This document shows, piece after piece, positions 34,220 through 43,298 of a stretch of 58,387 nt of DNA (position 1 is its first letter; every line of letters begins with the position of its first letter). The DNA comes from Candidatus Obscuribacterium magneticum (lineage in GTDB: Bacteria; Elusimicrobiota; Elusimicrobia; F11), in contig JAJAPZ010000011.1 of assembly GCA_020523905.1 (NCBI GenBank), positions 1 to 58,387 of the forward strand. The letters run 5' to 3'. The notes beneath the pieces are model-generated. The model was not told the origin of the DNA. It saw nothing but the letters and a program-made list of their open reading frames with translations, and did not search any database. The translations under genes and the position numbers were made by a program.

Positions 34220-36034
34220 ATGGCTAACGAAGAAAAACCATACGAAATAGTCCAACTCTCTTCCGTCAAGTTCCTCCTTTCGTGCGCCCTGGCGGCTTTC
34301 CTCATTTTCGTTTTTGGTCGTTGGCTGCCTTTGCGTCCGTGGGTGGTCGCCACGGAAGTCTTGACCACCATCGCCGCCCTCTTCATTCTGGGATCCATCC
34401 GTTACCGCCTGGATAAAAATGCCCTGACTTATGGCGCCATCCTGATCATTTTCGCCACCTTCTGGCACATCTGGTGGGCCGGTTCCCCTCTTCGGCAAGC
34501 CGTTCAAAATGAAGGTTTAACGGCCGCCCTCGCTTTTGCCCACCGCCATTTTTTCTCAATATCCGGACTCGAACATATCATCCATGCCGATACGATGCTT
34601 TTTATTTTGGGACTCACCTTTTTTGTGTCGGTCATCGCTCAAACCCGCCTTTTGGAAACCATTAGTTTCATGGTGTTGAGGAAGACGAAAGGGTCACTCG
34701 TGATGACGGTGGCGGCCATCGCCGCCGTGGTTTCTTTTGCCTCCGGCATTCTGGATGGGGTTTCCATGATCGGCCTTATGATTCGAACTCTCGTCATTAT
34801 TTTGTTTCTGGCCAAAGCGGACGAGGAGGCCGTCATTTTCTCCGTGATTGTGTCCACCGCCATCACCACCGTTTGCGGGATGTGGCTGGCCTATGGCGAG
34901 CCGCCCAATCTCATCATGAAAGCCAATCTTTATCCTCATTTGACGAACCTTTTTTTCCTCACCTATTGCCTGCCTGTGGCCGTGGGAAGCTACTTCATTG
35001 TCCTTTGGAATGTGCAAAAGCGATTGAAAGGACGGCGCGTGGAAATGGGAACGATGGATATTTTGGATGTCCACACGGCGGACGTCCGGTTTCTTCAGGC
35101 GGAACGGCATGGGGAGGTGTTGATCCCGGTTGAATTCATTGATCGGTTTGAGAAGGTGTTGGGTCCTCGTTATAGACCGATTGTCCAGGCCCTTCATCAG
35201 GGGGAGGCCCTCGGGACGGCCCTGGTGCGGACAGGGGTGTCGGAGGATCTCAGGAAGGAAATTCTTGGGCAGTTCGTGACGGAAGATTTGGCGGAGGCGT
35301 TGGATCACCACTATCGAGACCGGGAGAGGGGCCATTTTTCGATCGACGAGGCTCACCGGCGGATCTCTCTGGCGCTGGAGAACACGTTGAGTCGAAGGCG
35401 TCGCGCCCAACACATCGGAGGGCTCGCTTTTGTGCCTTTTATCGGCTATCTCATTTTCCATGGAATGGTTCATGGTTTTCCACTTTTCTGGGCGTCCTTT
35501 CTCGGTTTTTTTGTGGCTGTGGCGGGGGTTTGGACCTTGCCGAAAATAAGGAGGCTCGCCTTGCGGGAAGCCGCTCTTGAATACGGCGAGTACTTGTTTT
35601 TATTCCCGCTTTTTTTCTCCATAACGCTCCTTCAGAAGACGGGTTTCTTCGAGGTGATGTCGGTTCTTATTCAGGACGGTATAAAGACGCTGGGCGCTTC
35701 ACACGTGGCCTACATGCAATACACCGGCGCCGTCATTTTGTCGGCGATGCTGGACAATAACGTGGTCGCCGATTTTGCCAGCCGGGCGCTCACCCATTTG
35801 GATGCGGGCCTCATCACTCTTTTTTCGATGGCTCAAATCGCCGGCTATGCCGCGGGCGGTTGCTGGACGCACATCGGCTGCGCTCAATCGGTCGTCGCGT
35901 ATGCGTTTGTGCGGAAGGAAGTCAATGAGCGCTACACGCCTTGGCAATGGATCAAGGCCATGACGCCGGTGGTGGTGGAAATTTCCCTCTTTATGATCGT
36001 TGTCATTTACGGCATCGGATGGCTCTTCCGTTAG
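34220..36034 (+). CDS. Ion-transporter-superfamily permease (ArsB/NhaD-like)
   Basis: 604 residues, about 12 membrane helices in two halves. SGILDGVSMIGLMIRTLVII and YGEPPNLIMKANL in the first half and MLDNNVVADFASRAL with GGCWTHIGCAQS in the second are the paired loop motifs of the ion transporter superfamily (NhaD/ArsB/CitT). A hydrophilic insert of about 120 residues (about 275-395; HQGEALGTALVRTGVSEDLR) sits between the halves and is rich in charged helices. The substrate (Na+/H+ or an anion) cannot be set. No clear ribosome-binding site; it probably couples to mgtE. Confidence 0.78.
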   Translation: MANEEKPYEIVQLSSVKFLLSCALAAFLIFVFGRWLPLRPWVVATEVLTTIAALFILGSIRYRLDKNALTYGAILIIFATFWHIWWAGSPLRQAVQNEGLTAALAFAHRHFFSISGLEHIIHADTMLFILGLTFFVSVIAQTRLLETISFMVLRKTKGSLVMTVAAIAAVVSFASGILDGVSMIGLMIRTLVIILFLAKADEEAVIFSVIVSTAITTVCGMWLAYGEPPNLIMKANLYPHLTNLFFLTYCLPVAVGSYFIVLWNVQKRLKGRRVEMGTMDILDVHTADVRFLQAERHGEVLIPVEFIDRFEKVLGPRYRPIVQALHQGEALGTALVRTGVSEDLRKEILGQFVTEDLAEALDHHYRDRERGHFSIDEAHRRISLALENTLSRRRRAQHIGGLAFVPFIGYLIFHGMVHGFPLFWASFLGFFVAVAGVWTLPKIRRLALREAALEYGEYLFLFPLFFSITLLQKTGFFEVMSVLIQDGIKTLGASHVAYMQYTGAVILSAMLDNNVVADFASRALTHLDAGLITLFSMAQIAGYAAGGCWTHIGCAQSVVAYAFVRKEVNERYTPWQWIKAMTPVVVEISLFMIVVIYGIGWLFR

Positions 36035-36918
36035 ATTTTTCTCTCCGTTCCTTTTCAACCCCAACGCCGCAAAGCCCTGTGACGATCTCCACCCTTTCTT
36101 GCGGACCGCTGGAAGAGGCGGGTTTCTTAAATGCCTTCAGCACGCGCTTGGGCGGCGTGAGTCCCCTGCCCGAGGGGGCCCTCAACCTGAGCTGTCAGGA
36201 GGACACCGTCGCCAACGTCACGGAGAACCGGCGGCGCTTTCTTTCGGCGATCGGGGCCTCCGCGTGGCCGCTGGTCATCCCTCGTCAAACCCATTCCGTA
36301 AAACGTTTCTTTGTCGATTCTATTTTGGTCAAACACATCCGGCAGGTGCCTGGTTTCAAACCGGAGGCGGACGCCCTGATCAACAATATTCCCCATGTTT
36401 TGGTGGGAGTGGAGAGTGCCGATTGCCTGCCGGTTCTCATCGCCGACCAAGCAACCGGTGTGGTCGCCGTGCTTCATGCAGGGTGGCGCGGGACAAAGGG
36501 CCGTATAACGGAGAAAACGATGGCCGACTTAAAATCCGTTTACGGTGTAAAACCGGAGGATTGCTTGGCGGCCTTGGGCCCTTGCGCGTGCGTCGATTGC
36601 TACGAGGTGGGGGAGGAGTTGGTCGGCCTTTATCAGCGGGAATTTTCCTATTGGCAGGACCTTTTTAAAGGGTCCGGCAGCGCTGGTCCTGCCGTGAGCG
36701 TTCATCCAACTCTGGATTTGCGGGCGGCCAACCGGCATCAACTCCTGGAGTCCGGGCTCCGTCCGGAACATCTCTTTGTGTCCGAGGCCTGCACGATGCA
36801 CCAGAACGATCTCTTTTTCTCCTACCGCCGTGAAGGCGGCGGGGGTTCCTACAGCGTGGGCCGGCTTCTAGCTGTAATCGGATGGACGGGGGAGCCGACC
36901 CAGGGCTTATCCGAATAA
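36019..36918 (+). CDS. pgeF: PgeF/YfiH-type purine nucleosidase-like, laccase-domain protein
   Basis: 299 residues from ATG 36019, overlapping the permease by 16 bp. IPRQTHSVK, ESADCLPVLIAD, VLHAGWRGT and CTMHQNDLFFSYRR supply the His-Cys-His metal site of the DUF152 family. GPCACVDCYEVGEEL is also typical. E. coli PgeF corrects peptidoglycan precursors carrying L-Ser; other members act on purine nucleosides. Which activity applies here is open. The usual length is 240-280 residues, so the start may be slightly downstream. Confidence 0.88.
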   Translation: MALPLDFSLRSFSTPTPQSPVTISTLSCGPLEEAGFLNAFSTRLGGVSPLPEGALNLSCQEDTVANVTENRRRFLSAIGASAWPLVIPRQTHSVKRFFVDSILVKHIRQVPGFKPEADALINNIPHVLVGVESADCLPVLIADQATGVVAVLHAGWRGTKGRITEKTMADLKSVYGVKPEDCLAALGPCACVDCYEVGEELVGLYQREFSYWQDLFKGSGSAGPAVSVHPTLDLRAANRHQLLESGLRPEHLFVSEACTMHQNDLFFSYRREGGGGSYSVGRLLAVIGWTGEPTQGLSE

Positions 36919-36926
36919 CCCTACGT

Positions 36927-37011
36927 CGTCATTCCGGCGAAAGCCGGAATCCAGGCTTCAGACCTTCGAAAGAAGATCAAGAACTGGACCCCGGCTTCCG
37001 CCGGGGTGACG
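36927..37011. repeat. 85-bp dispersed inverted repeat
   Basis: Left arm CGTCATTCCGGCGAAAGCCG... (36927-36954) and right arm ending CGCCGGGGTGACG (36984-37011) with a 29-nt loop. It sits between the convergent pgeF and terC genes and ends 1 bp before the terC stop codon, so it could end both transcripts, although no T-run is present. Confidence 0.75.
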
Positions 37012-37012
37012 G

Positions 37013-37939
37013 TTATTCGGACAGGTTCTTAGCCTCTTTTGGGAAGAGAAGGGATGCGAGGATCGAGAGGGTCAATAACACACCGATGACAGAAAGGGCG
37101 GACAAGGTGGGGATCTTGTAGAAATGTGAGATCAGCATTTTGACGCCGACAAAGGTGAGAATGACCGAAAGCCCATAGTGCAAGTAGTGGAACGTCTTCA
37201 TGAGCCCGGCCAGGGCGAAGTAAAGGGAGCGAAGACCGAGGATCGCGAACATGTTGGAGGTGTAGACGATGAAAGGGTCCCGGGTGATGGCGATGATGGC
37301 GGGGATTGAATCCGTGGCGAATACAACGTCGGTGGATTCCACGACGAGAAGGACGACGAAAAGCGGCGTCGCGATCCAGCGGGGTCCCGATTTAACGAAA
37401 AATCGCCCGCCCTCATTTTGAAGGGAAATGGGAAAGAATTTCTTGTAAAGACGCAGGGCGATGTTTTTCTCCGGGTGAACCTCCTCCTTGTTGGCAAAGG
37501 CCATTTTGATACCGGTGTAAACCAAAAAGGCGCCGAAGAGGTAAATCAGCCAGTGAAATTTGTTGATGAGCGTCACGCCCATCAGAATGAATATACCCCG
37601 CATGATCAGGGCGCCGAGAATTCCCCAAAAAAGGATTTTATGCTGATATCGGACGTCCACGCGAAAGTAGGTGAAAATAAGGACAAAGACAAACAGGTTG
37701 TCCACACTTAACGATTTTTCCAGCAGGTAGCCCGTCAGGAATTCCAACGCCTTTTCAGGGCCGTGATACAGGTAGATCCCGAAATTGAAGAGCAAGGCCA
37801 TGAAAATCCATCCGATGGACCAAAGCAAGGCTTCCCGTAGCTTGATTTCGTGAGCTCTTTTATTGACCCATAACAGGTCCAGCAGAAGCAGGCCGACGAT
37901 GGCGAGAGTGAAGAAAATCCATTTGAAAAGAGGGTGCAT
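37013..37939 (-). CDS. TerC/Alx-family integral membrane protein
   Basis: 308 residues, eight to nine membrane helices. EKSLSVDNLFVFVLIF and ESTDVVFATDSIPAI are the paired acidic motifs of the TerC family, thought to move Mn2+ or other divalent metals. The name derives from tellurite resistance, but that role is not implied. It starts 3 bp after the stop of the permease gene upstream on this strand, so the two are probably co-transcribed. No riboswitch can be placed between them. Confidence 0.9.
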   Translation of the reverse strand: MHPLFKWIFFTLAIVGLLLLDLLWVNKRAHEIKLREALLWSIGWIFMALLFNFGIYLYHGPEKALEFLTGYLLEKSLSVDNLFVFVLIFTYFRVDVRYQHKILFWGILGALIMRGIFILMGVTLINKFHWLIYLFGAFLVYTGIKMAFANKEEVHPEKNIALRLYKKFFPISLQNEGGRFFVKSGPRWIATPLFVVLLVVESTDVVFATDSIPAIIAITRDPFIVYTSNMFAILGLRSLYFALAGLMKTFHYLHYGLSVILTFVGVKMLISHFYKIPTLSALSVIGVLLTLSILASLLFPKEAKNLSE

Positions 37940-37942
37940 GAA

Positions 37943-39034
37943 TTATTTGAACGTTTGCTGTTCCGGATTGAATTGTTCGCGGTAGATTTTCACAAAGGTG
38001 AGGACGCTCGCGACCAGAACCGGTCCCAAGATAAGCCCCAGAAGGCCGTACATCTTGATCCCGCCGATGATGCTGAAAAAGATGAGAATAAAAGGCATTC
38101 GCGCTTTGGAGCCGATCAGAAAAGGTTTTAGGAGATTGTCCAGCCAACCGACGACAATCAGTCCCCAGAAAAGAAGGAAGATGCCCCAGAAGGTGTTTGT
38201 TTTGAGAACAAATAAGGCCACCGGCAGGGTGACCAGAAAAGACGCCCCCAGAAGGGAAAACATGAACGTGGCCAAACCAAGGAGGAAGGGGATTTTGACC
38301 CCAGCAATCCAGAAAGCGATGAAGGCCGTGAACCCTTGTGCGGTCGCGGTTAAGGTCACGCCGATCGTCACCGCCCGAAAGGTTTCGTAGGCGCGGCGGG
38401 CGATGGCCTCTTTGTGGCTTTGTTCCAAGGGGATGAGGGAGAGAATCCATTTGAGAAGGGCGTCGCCGTCTTTAAAGGCAAAAAAGAGCGTAAACAACAT
38501 GATGACGATATTGAGGAGACTAACGACCGTGTGTTTGGCGAAAAGGGCCCCCCACGAGCTGAATTTGCGGACAAAGAGTTTTAGATTCTCGATGAGAAGA
38601 GTGGGTTCGATGTCAATTTCCTGTTTCTTAACAAAATCAATGACACGGTTGAGGAGATCGTTCAACGACGGGGGAAGGGTTTCGTTAAGGGCGCTGAAGT
38701 CCCCCGTCCGTGCGCCCGTCAGGATGTCCTGAACAACGGGGATCAGCCAGTCGGTTTCTTTGAGGACAAACCAAATTCCCCAGACAAGAGGGCACACGAT
38801 GATCAGCATGGCCAAAAACGTCATGATGAAAGAGGCCAGCTTGGCGCTGCGCACCAGCCGTTTGAGGCGGACGTACAAGGGATAAAAGGCCAGGGCCACG
38901 ACAGTCGAGCCCAGGATCGCCGTCATAAAGGGTTTGAAGAGAAGCAAGAGCTGATAAAGAAGGAATGCAAAGGCGATAAAGAAGAAATATTTTATAAGGC
39001 GTTCGCGGTTGAAGATAATTGGCTGCGGTGGCAT
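37943..39034 (-). CDS. AI-2E/PerM-family membrane permease
   Basis: 363 residues from ATG 39034. Eight membrane helices in the family layout: a first pair (IKYFFFIAFAFLLYQLLLLF), a long extracytoplasmic region (about 85-165) and a final block with WGLIVVGWLDNLLKPFLIG and IGGIKMYGLLGLILGPVL, the most conserved part of the family. Members export autoinducer-2 or act as sodium/proton or lipid permeases, so substrate is unassigned. It leads the two-gene unit with terC. Confidence 0.88.
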   Translation of the reverse strand: MPPQPIIFNRERLIKYFFFIAFAFLLYQLLLLFKPFMTAILGSTVVALAFYPLYVRLKRLVRSAKLASFIMTFLAMLIIVCPLVWGIWFVLKETDWLIPVVQDILTGARTGDFSALNETLPPSLNDLLNRVIDFVKKQEIDIEPTLLIENLKLFVRKFSSWGALFAKHTVVSLLNIVIMLFTLFFAFKDGDALLKWILSLIPLEQSHKEAIARRAYETFRAVTIGVTLTATAQGFTAFIAFWIAGVKIPFLLGLATFMFSLLGASFLVTLPVALFVLKTNTFWGIFLLFWGLIVVGWLDNLLKPFLIGSKARMPFILIFFSIIGGIKMYGLLGLILGPVLVASVLTFVKIYREQFNPEQQTFK

Positions 39035-39087
39035 GGGCGTAATTGTAACTGATGCGTGAAAAGCCCGCAATGCAACCAGGCTCTCTT

Positions 39088-39158
39088 CGTCACCCCGGCG
39101 AAAGCCGGGGTCCAGAACAAAGTTGAAGGCCTGGATCCCGACTTACGTCGGGATGACG
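39088..39158. repeat. 71-bp dispersed inverted repeat (type-2 loop)
   Basis: Arms CGTCACCCCGGCGAAAGCCG... (39088-39115) and ...CGTCGGGATGACG (39131-39158) around the 15-nt loop AACAAAGTTGAAGGC. A further half unit (GGGATGACG) follows at 39165-39173. The length equals that of the units at 30051, 43166 and 57002. Confidence 0.78.
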
Positions 39159-39179
39159 ACACCGGGATGACGAATTGTG

Positions 39180-40115
39180 CTACGCGGCCACAGGAGCCGG
39201 GGGCTGTGAGAGGTGGTAGGTGGGCAGGAAGACCGTCCGGATGAATTCTTCGAGGCTGGTGGGCGTCGTATTTTGGGGGGAGCGGTTTTCGTTCGGCTTG
39301 ATGATGCCCTTGTTCATGCCGACCTGCATTTCCACCATGAGGCGCGCGACATCCTGGCTCATGCCGTTTTGGATGAGACCCGCTTCCACTTGGGCCGGCG
39401 GCCACTGAACATAATGGAGGGATTTATTTTTGATTTCTTTTTCGATGAGGGCCGCCAATTGATTCATCGTCACATCGCGATGCCCCAGAAGTTCCCGGAC
39501 GGATTTACCTGTAAAGGCGAGTTTTAAAAGAAGGTCGGCCGCAACATCGGCAATATCGGCCGTCGCGATCATGGGCAGGAAAATGTTTCCATCCAGAGGG
39601 CTCCCAATGACTCCCCTTTGGTTGATCAGGTCGATGAAAGAGAATAGGTTTTCCATGAAGAAGCAGGGCCGCAGGTGCAGGACATTGAGCCCTTCCAAAT
39701 TATTCAGCCGCTCTTCGTTGTCATGAAGCCCCGAGATGAGGCCGGCGCTTTCTTTGAGGTGGGCGCCGACGCTGCTGAGATTGAGGACGTAGGGGACTCG
39801 GGTGGTTTTGAGAGCCGCGGTATAAACCTCGCTCACTTTGCTTTGGTAGGCCCGCAAATTCTCGACGGCGGTGTTCGGGGGAATCATCGTAAAGACGGCC
39901 TGGGCTCCGGAGAAGGCCTGCGTAATGGCGGAGACGTCCTCCAAATTTCCCAGGAAAGGTTCCGCCCCCAGATCGGAGAGGGGTTTCAGCTTGTTTGGAT
40001 CGCGGCCGATGGCGCGCACCTTTTGCCCCTCTTGGAGCAAATGCCGGACGAGCTTGCGCCCGATTTGGCCGGTCGCGCCGGTAATGACATAAAGATGATC
40101 GGGTTGCATGGTCAT
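39180..40115 (-). CDS. NmrA-type NAD(P)-binding oxidoreductase
   Basis: 311 residues beginning with YVITGATGQIGRKLVRHLL, a GxxGxxG Rossmann motif, and AIGRDPNKL for NADP choice. FTMIPPN and HLRPCFFMENLF are typical of the NmrA/NAD(P)H-azoreductase-like atypical SDR group, whose members sense or reduce via NAD(P)H. There is no YxxxK catalytic pair in the usual place. GAGGAT precedes the ATG by 7 bp. It is 14 bp downstream of the GGDEF-EAL gene on the same strand. Confidence 0.85.
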   Translation of the reverse strand: MTMQPDHLYVITGATGQIGRKLVRHLLQEGQKVRAIGRDPNKLKPLSDLGAEPFLGNLEDVSAITQAFSGAQAVFTMIPPNTAVENLRAYQSKVSEVYTAALKTTRVPYVLNLSSVGAHLKESAGLISGLHDNEERLNNLEGLNVLHLRPCFFMENLFSFIDLINQRGVIGSPLDGNIFLPMIATADIADVAADLLLKLAFTGKSVRELLGHRDVTMNQLAALIEKEIKNKSLHYVQWPPAQVEAGLIQNGMSQDVARLMVEMQVGMNKGIIKPNENRSPQNTTPTSLEEFIRTVFLPTYHLSQPPAPVAA

Positions 40116-40129
40116 TGAAAATCCTCGAC

Positions 40130-41887
40130 TTAAATTGTTGAGTGGCCGGGACTCGATCCCGCTTCGGGATGGCTGAAGGCGAAGAGCGTGGCCTCTTGGA
40201 AGCGATGACTTTTCTTTAAAAGGCCTTCCAGGTCTTCGGCCGGGAGAGGATGGCTGAAGAGAAAACCCTGCATGTTGTCACAGCGCAGATCTTTTAAAAT
40301 GTTTAATTGAGAATCCGTTTCGACGCCTTCCGCCACGACCGTCAGATCGAGGCCATGGCCGAGGGCGATCACCGCAGTAGCAATGGCGGCGTCTTTGGAA
40401 TCGACGGAAAGGTCGCTCACAAAGGCCCTGTCCATTTTGATGGTGTTGGCGGGGAACCGCTTTAGATAATTGAGGGAGGAGTACCCGGTCCCGAAGTCAT
40501 CAATGGAGAAGCGGACGCCCATGGCGCGCAGGCTGTGGGGAACGGAGATGGAGGGCCCCACGTTTTCCATGACCACGGTTTCGGTGAGTTCCAATTCAAG
40601 GGAATCCGGCGGAAGCCCCGATTCCTTCAGGACGCGAGTGACCAGATCGATCAGGTTCTTCTGCCGGAATTGAAGCGCGGACAAATTGACGGAAATTCGC
40701 AGATGGGGCCAGCCCTCGCCCTGCCATTTCTTGCTTTGTTGGCAGGCCTGGCGGAGGACCCATTCTCCGATGGGGATGATCATCCCTGTGTCTTCCGCCC
40801 AGTGGATGAATCGGGAGGGCGGCAGGAGCCCAAAGTCCGGGTGCTGCCAGCGGATCAAGGCTTCGACGCCGACGATGTCGCCGGTGCCGATGTTGGTTTG
40901 GGGTTGGTAATGAAGAACAAATTCATTGCGGTCCAGGGCGCGCCGGAAGCTGTTCCCGAGGGAGAGCTGCTCATGGGCTTCGACGTGCATCTCAGGGGTG
41001 AACATTTGGTAGGAGTTCCGTCCCTGGCCCTTGGCCCGGTACATGGCGGTGTCGGCGTTCCGGAGGAGGGTGTTGGCGTCTTCCCCGTCATAGGGATAAA
41101 CGCTGATGCCGACACTGGCGGTGATGAAAAGTTCCTGCCCGTCGATATTGAAAGGCGGGCGGAGGGAATCCAGCACCTTCTCCGTCAGTTTCATGGCATC
41201 GTCAATGTGATTGATGCCGGGGAAAAGAAGCATGAACTCGTCTCCTCCCAAGCGTGCAATCGTGTCTCCTTCTCGTAGAGTCGATTCGAGGCGGCGGGCG
41301 ACCTGGACGATGAGTTTGTCGCCGATGTCATGGCCCAGGGATTCGTTGATGACATTCACCCTGTCCAAGTCCAAAAAGAGAACGGACAGAAGCTTGTTGC
41401 TTCGTTCCACCTGATTAAGAGCTAGTTTCAAGCGGTCGCGGAAGAGGGCGCGGTTGGGGAGGTTCGTCAGGGGGTCATAAAACGACATGTGAAGAAAGTT
41501 TTCTTCGGTTTTTTTGAAATGGGAGATGTCGAAAAAGGCGCCGAGGTAGTGAGTGACCTGTCCGTCTTTGTCTCGTAGGACGCTGATGGTGAGAGTCTCG
41601 ATATATTCCGATCCGTCTTTCCGTTTGTCCCAAATCTCGCCGGTCCAAAAGCCTTTTTCATTGATGGCGGTCCACATATGTTGGTAAAACGTGGCGTCGT
41701 GTTTGCCGGATTTAAGGAAGCGGGGGTTGAGGCCGATGACTTCGAGCGGTGTGTAACCGGTGACGGCGCAGAAGGCGGGGTTCGTGGCTTGGATGGCGCC
41801 CTGGGCATCGGTGATGATGATCCCTTCGTGAATGTTGTCTATAATTTGGCGCCCTGAAACGGCCAGGGGGTTAGGATGTTCGTCCAT
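40130..41887 (-). CDS. PAS-GGDEF-EAL protein, c-di-GMP synthesis and hydrolysis
   Basis: 585 residues from ATG 41887 (AGGTGG upstream). A PAS domain (about 10-125; IQATNPAFCAVTGYTPLEVI) precedes a GGDEF domain with intact GGDEF and an RxxD inhibitory site (REGD five residues before it), then an EAL domain with GVEALIRW, ELTETVVMEN, DDFGTGYSSL and VAEGVET. Both active sites look complete, so it can potentially make and break c-di-GMP. No membrane segment is seen. It is the only c-di-GMP enzyme in the window and could feed the PilZ protein at 10461. Confidence 0.93.
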   Translation of the reverse strand: MDEHPNPLAVSGRQIIDNIHEGIIITDAQGAIQATNPAFCAVTGYTPLEVIGLNPRFLKSGKHDATFYQHMWTAINEKGFWTGEIWDKRKDGSEYIETLTISVLRDKDGQVTHYLGAFFDISHFKKTEENFLHMSFYDPLTNLPNRALFRDRLKLALNQVERSNKLLSVLFLDLDRVNVINESLGHDIGDKLIVQVARRLESTLREGDTIARLGGDEFMLLFPGINHIDDAMKLTEKVLDSLRPPFNIDGQELFITASVGISVYPYDGEDANTLLRNADTAMYRAKGQGRNSYQMFTPEMHVEAHEQLSLGNSFRRALDRNEFVLHYQPQTNIGTGDIVGVEALIRWQHPDFGLLPPSRFIHWAEDTGMIIPIGEWVLRQACQQSKKWQGEGWPHLRISVNLSALQFRQKNLIDLVTRVLKESGLPPDSLELELTETVVMENVGPSISVPHSLRAMGVRFSIDDFGTGYSSLNYLKRFPANTIKMDRAFVSDLSVDSKDAAIATAVIALGHGLDLTVVAEGVETDSQLNILKDLRCDNMQGFLFSHPLPAEDLEGLLKKSHRFQEATLFAFSHPEAGSSPGHSTI

Positions 41888-41965
41888 GGCACCACCTGTG
41901 TCGATTTTATTTAAGTGAGAATTATACAATTTATCGAGGGTGCCTCGAAGGAGCTATTATCGAAC

Positions 41966-42244
41966 ATGAGCACCGTGACAAAACATTTAATAATTAAGGG
42001 TTATGTCCAGGGCGTCGGGTTTCGATACTCCATGGTTTTTGCCGCCAAGCGGTTGGGGCTCAACGGCTGGGTTTGTAATGCCCGGGACGGATCGGTGGAA
42101 GCCGTGGTTCAAGGCCCTGAAGAAATGGTGCAGGAAATCATCACCTGGGCCAAAGAAGGCCCTTCTTCGGCCCAAGTGGAGGCGGTGGAGGTCAAAGACG
42201 CCTCGGGGGAGTTTGACAGCTTCATCATAAAAGAAACGGTTTGA
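41966..42244 (+). CDS. acyP: Acylphosphatase
   Basis: 92 residues, the normal length. IIKGYVQGVGFRYSM provides the phosphate loop with the catalytic Arg (about residue 20), and NGWVCNARDGSVEAVVQG holds the catalytic Asn. It hydrolyses acyl phosphates such as carbamoyl or acetyl phosphate. AAGGAG is 12 bp before ATG 41966; the longer frame from 41915 reaches into the divergent promoter region. It is transcribed divergently from the GGDEF-EAL gene. Confidence 0.93.
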   Translation: MSTVTKHLIIKGYVQGVGFRYSMVFAAKRLGLNGWVCNARDGSVEAVVQGPEEMVQEIITWAKEGPSSAQVEAVEVKDASGEFDSFIIKETV

Positions 42245-42280
42245 ATTACAGAGGAGTTTAAGGTGTCATGTCGCGAAAGT

Positions 42281-42369
42281 CGTCATTCCCGCGAAAGCGG
42301 GAATCCAGGCCGTAATACTGACCTTAAATGCATGTTAAAACCTGGATGCCTGCTTTCGCAGGCATGACG
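42281..42369. repeat. 89-bp dispersed inverted repeat
   Basis: Left arm CGTCATTCCCGCGAAAGCGG... (42281-42308) and right arm CTGGATGCCTGCTTTCGCAG... (42342-42369). The outer parts and the GAAAG/CTTTC core pair, but the two inner hairpins use different sequences (TTCCCGC versus ATGCCTGC), as if one half had been exchanged. Confidence 0.72.
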
Positions 42370-42401
42370 GTCATTTTGCGACTGTTCCAAAGGAGGGACA
42401 C

Positions 42402-42620
42402 ATGTGTAAGATTTTCGCGTTGGTGTTGGTTTTGCTGTTTGGTTGTCAAAAGAAAGAAGAGAAAAAAACCGAACAGGCTGCTGATCCCGGACCGGATAAT
42501 GCCGCCACTCGGTATGTGGACAGCCTGAGAAGGGATGTATCACGGGCCAGGACAGTTGTGAAGAAGACAGAAGAACAGACGGCGCAGACCCAGGAGGAAT
42601 TGAAAAAAGCCCAGGAATGA
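42402..42620 (+). CDS. Small coiled-coil lipoprotein
   Basis: 72 residues: signal MCKIFALVLVLLFGC with lipobox LFGC, then a charged, Gln-rich helix (RRDVSRARTVVKKTEEQTAQ) likely to form a coiled coil. AGGAGG lies 8 bp upstream of the ATG. The end overlaps the YaeQ start as ATGA, so both are probably translated together. Function unknown; it resembles Lpp-like structural lipoproteins only in shape. Confidence 0.68.
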   Translation: MCKIFALVLVLLFGCQKKEEKKTEQAADPGPDNAATRYVDSLRRDVSRARTVVKKTEEQTAQTQEELKKAQE

Positions 42621-43141
42621 AGATACGGTGCGATCTCCATATCGGCAATCAATCAGCCAAGCTTATTCTGGTACCAAAGCCGGAAGAAAAGGACGACCAC
42701 TTGGCCCTGAAGCTGGCGGCCACCCTCATGTTTTTTACGCGAGAGCCCATTGTGGATCCGTCCTCCAATCACCCGGCCCTCCTGGGTTTTGAACACAAGC
42801 CGGACGTGTGCGCGCTCGACGCCGGCGGGCAGATTGACTTATGGATCGATTGCGGCTCCGTGACCGCCCATAAACTGGACAAGGTCACACGGCGCCTGCC
42901 GAACGCGCGGATCGTTGTCATAAAGAGTTCCATGACGGATGCCGCGCGTCTGCGGCGGGTTATCAAAACGGACATACGGCACGCCCAGCGCGTTGAAATC
43001 TGGGCGTGGCCGAACGGGACTTTTGAACCGTGGCTGAAGGCGTTGGCCGAAAAAACGGAAGTGTACGGCGAAGCCCACGAAAAATCCCTCAATCTGGTCG
43101 TCAACGAAGTCGCCTACACCGTTGATCTCGTCGAAATCTAA
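42617..43141 (+). CDS. yaeQ: YaeQ-family protein
   Basis: 174 residues, the usual length for YaeQ. The core DICALDAGG-type segment (KPDVCALDAGGQIDLWIDCG) and the ending LNLVVNEVAYTVDL fit the family, which has a PD-(D/E)xK nuclease-like fold with E, D and a later K/W as possible active residues. Biological role unresolved. It shares an ATGA overlap with the preceding lipoprotein gene. Confidence 0.85.
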   Translation: MKIRCDLHIGNQSAKLILVPKPEEKDDHLALKLAATLMFFTREPIVDPSSNHPALLGFEHKPDVCALDAGGQIDLWIDCGSVTAHKLDKVTRRLPNARIVVIKSSMTDAARLRRVIKTDIRHAQRVEIWAWPNGTFEPWLKALAEKTEVYGEAHEKSLNLVVNEVAYTVDLVEI

Positions 43142-43165
43142 GGGAAGTGTCGACTTCCCAAAACC

Positions 43166-43236
43166 CGTCAACCCCTCGAATGGAGGGATCCATTCCGGTG
43201 TTCACGTCATGGATCCCTCCATTCGAGGGGTTGACG
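43166..43236. repeat. 71-bp perfect inverted repeat with constant core loop, unit A
   Basis: Perfect 28-bp arms (left begins CGTCAACCCCTCGAATGG, right ends GAGGGGTTGACG) around a 15-nt loop TCCGGTGTTCACGTC. Each arm holds its own hairpin CCCTC-GAATG-GAGGG. The loop is the constant core seen at 32836, 43320, 53416 and 57030, while the arms differ from the common CGTCATTCC type except for the outer CGTCA. Confidence 0.85.
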
Positions 43237-43298
43237 ATGCTATGAACCTAGTTTTTACCTATGTCTGAGGTAAACATCAACTTGGCATAAGCTGACAA

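Noticed and set aside
36019..36185. Minus-strand and alternative-frame ORFs across genes, such as those opposite hppA, mgtE and the repeat lipoprotein
   Set aside because: They have biased, low-complexity or proline/arginine-rich translations, no ribosome-binding sites, and lie opposite genes with clear family motifs.
37939..37943. A yybP-ykoY manganese riboswitch before terC
   Set aside because: Only 3 bp separate terC from the gene before it, so there is no room for a leader.
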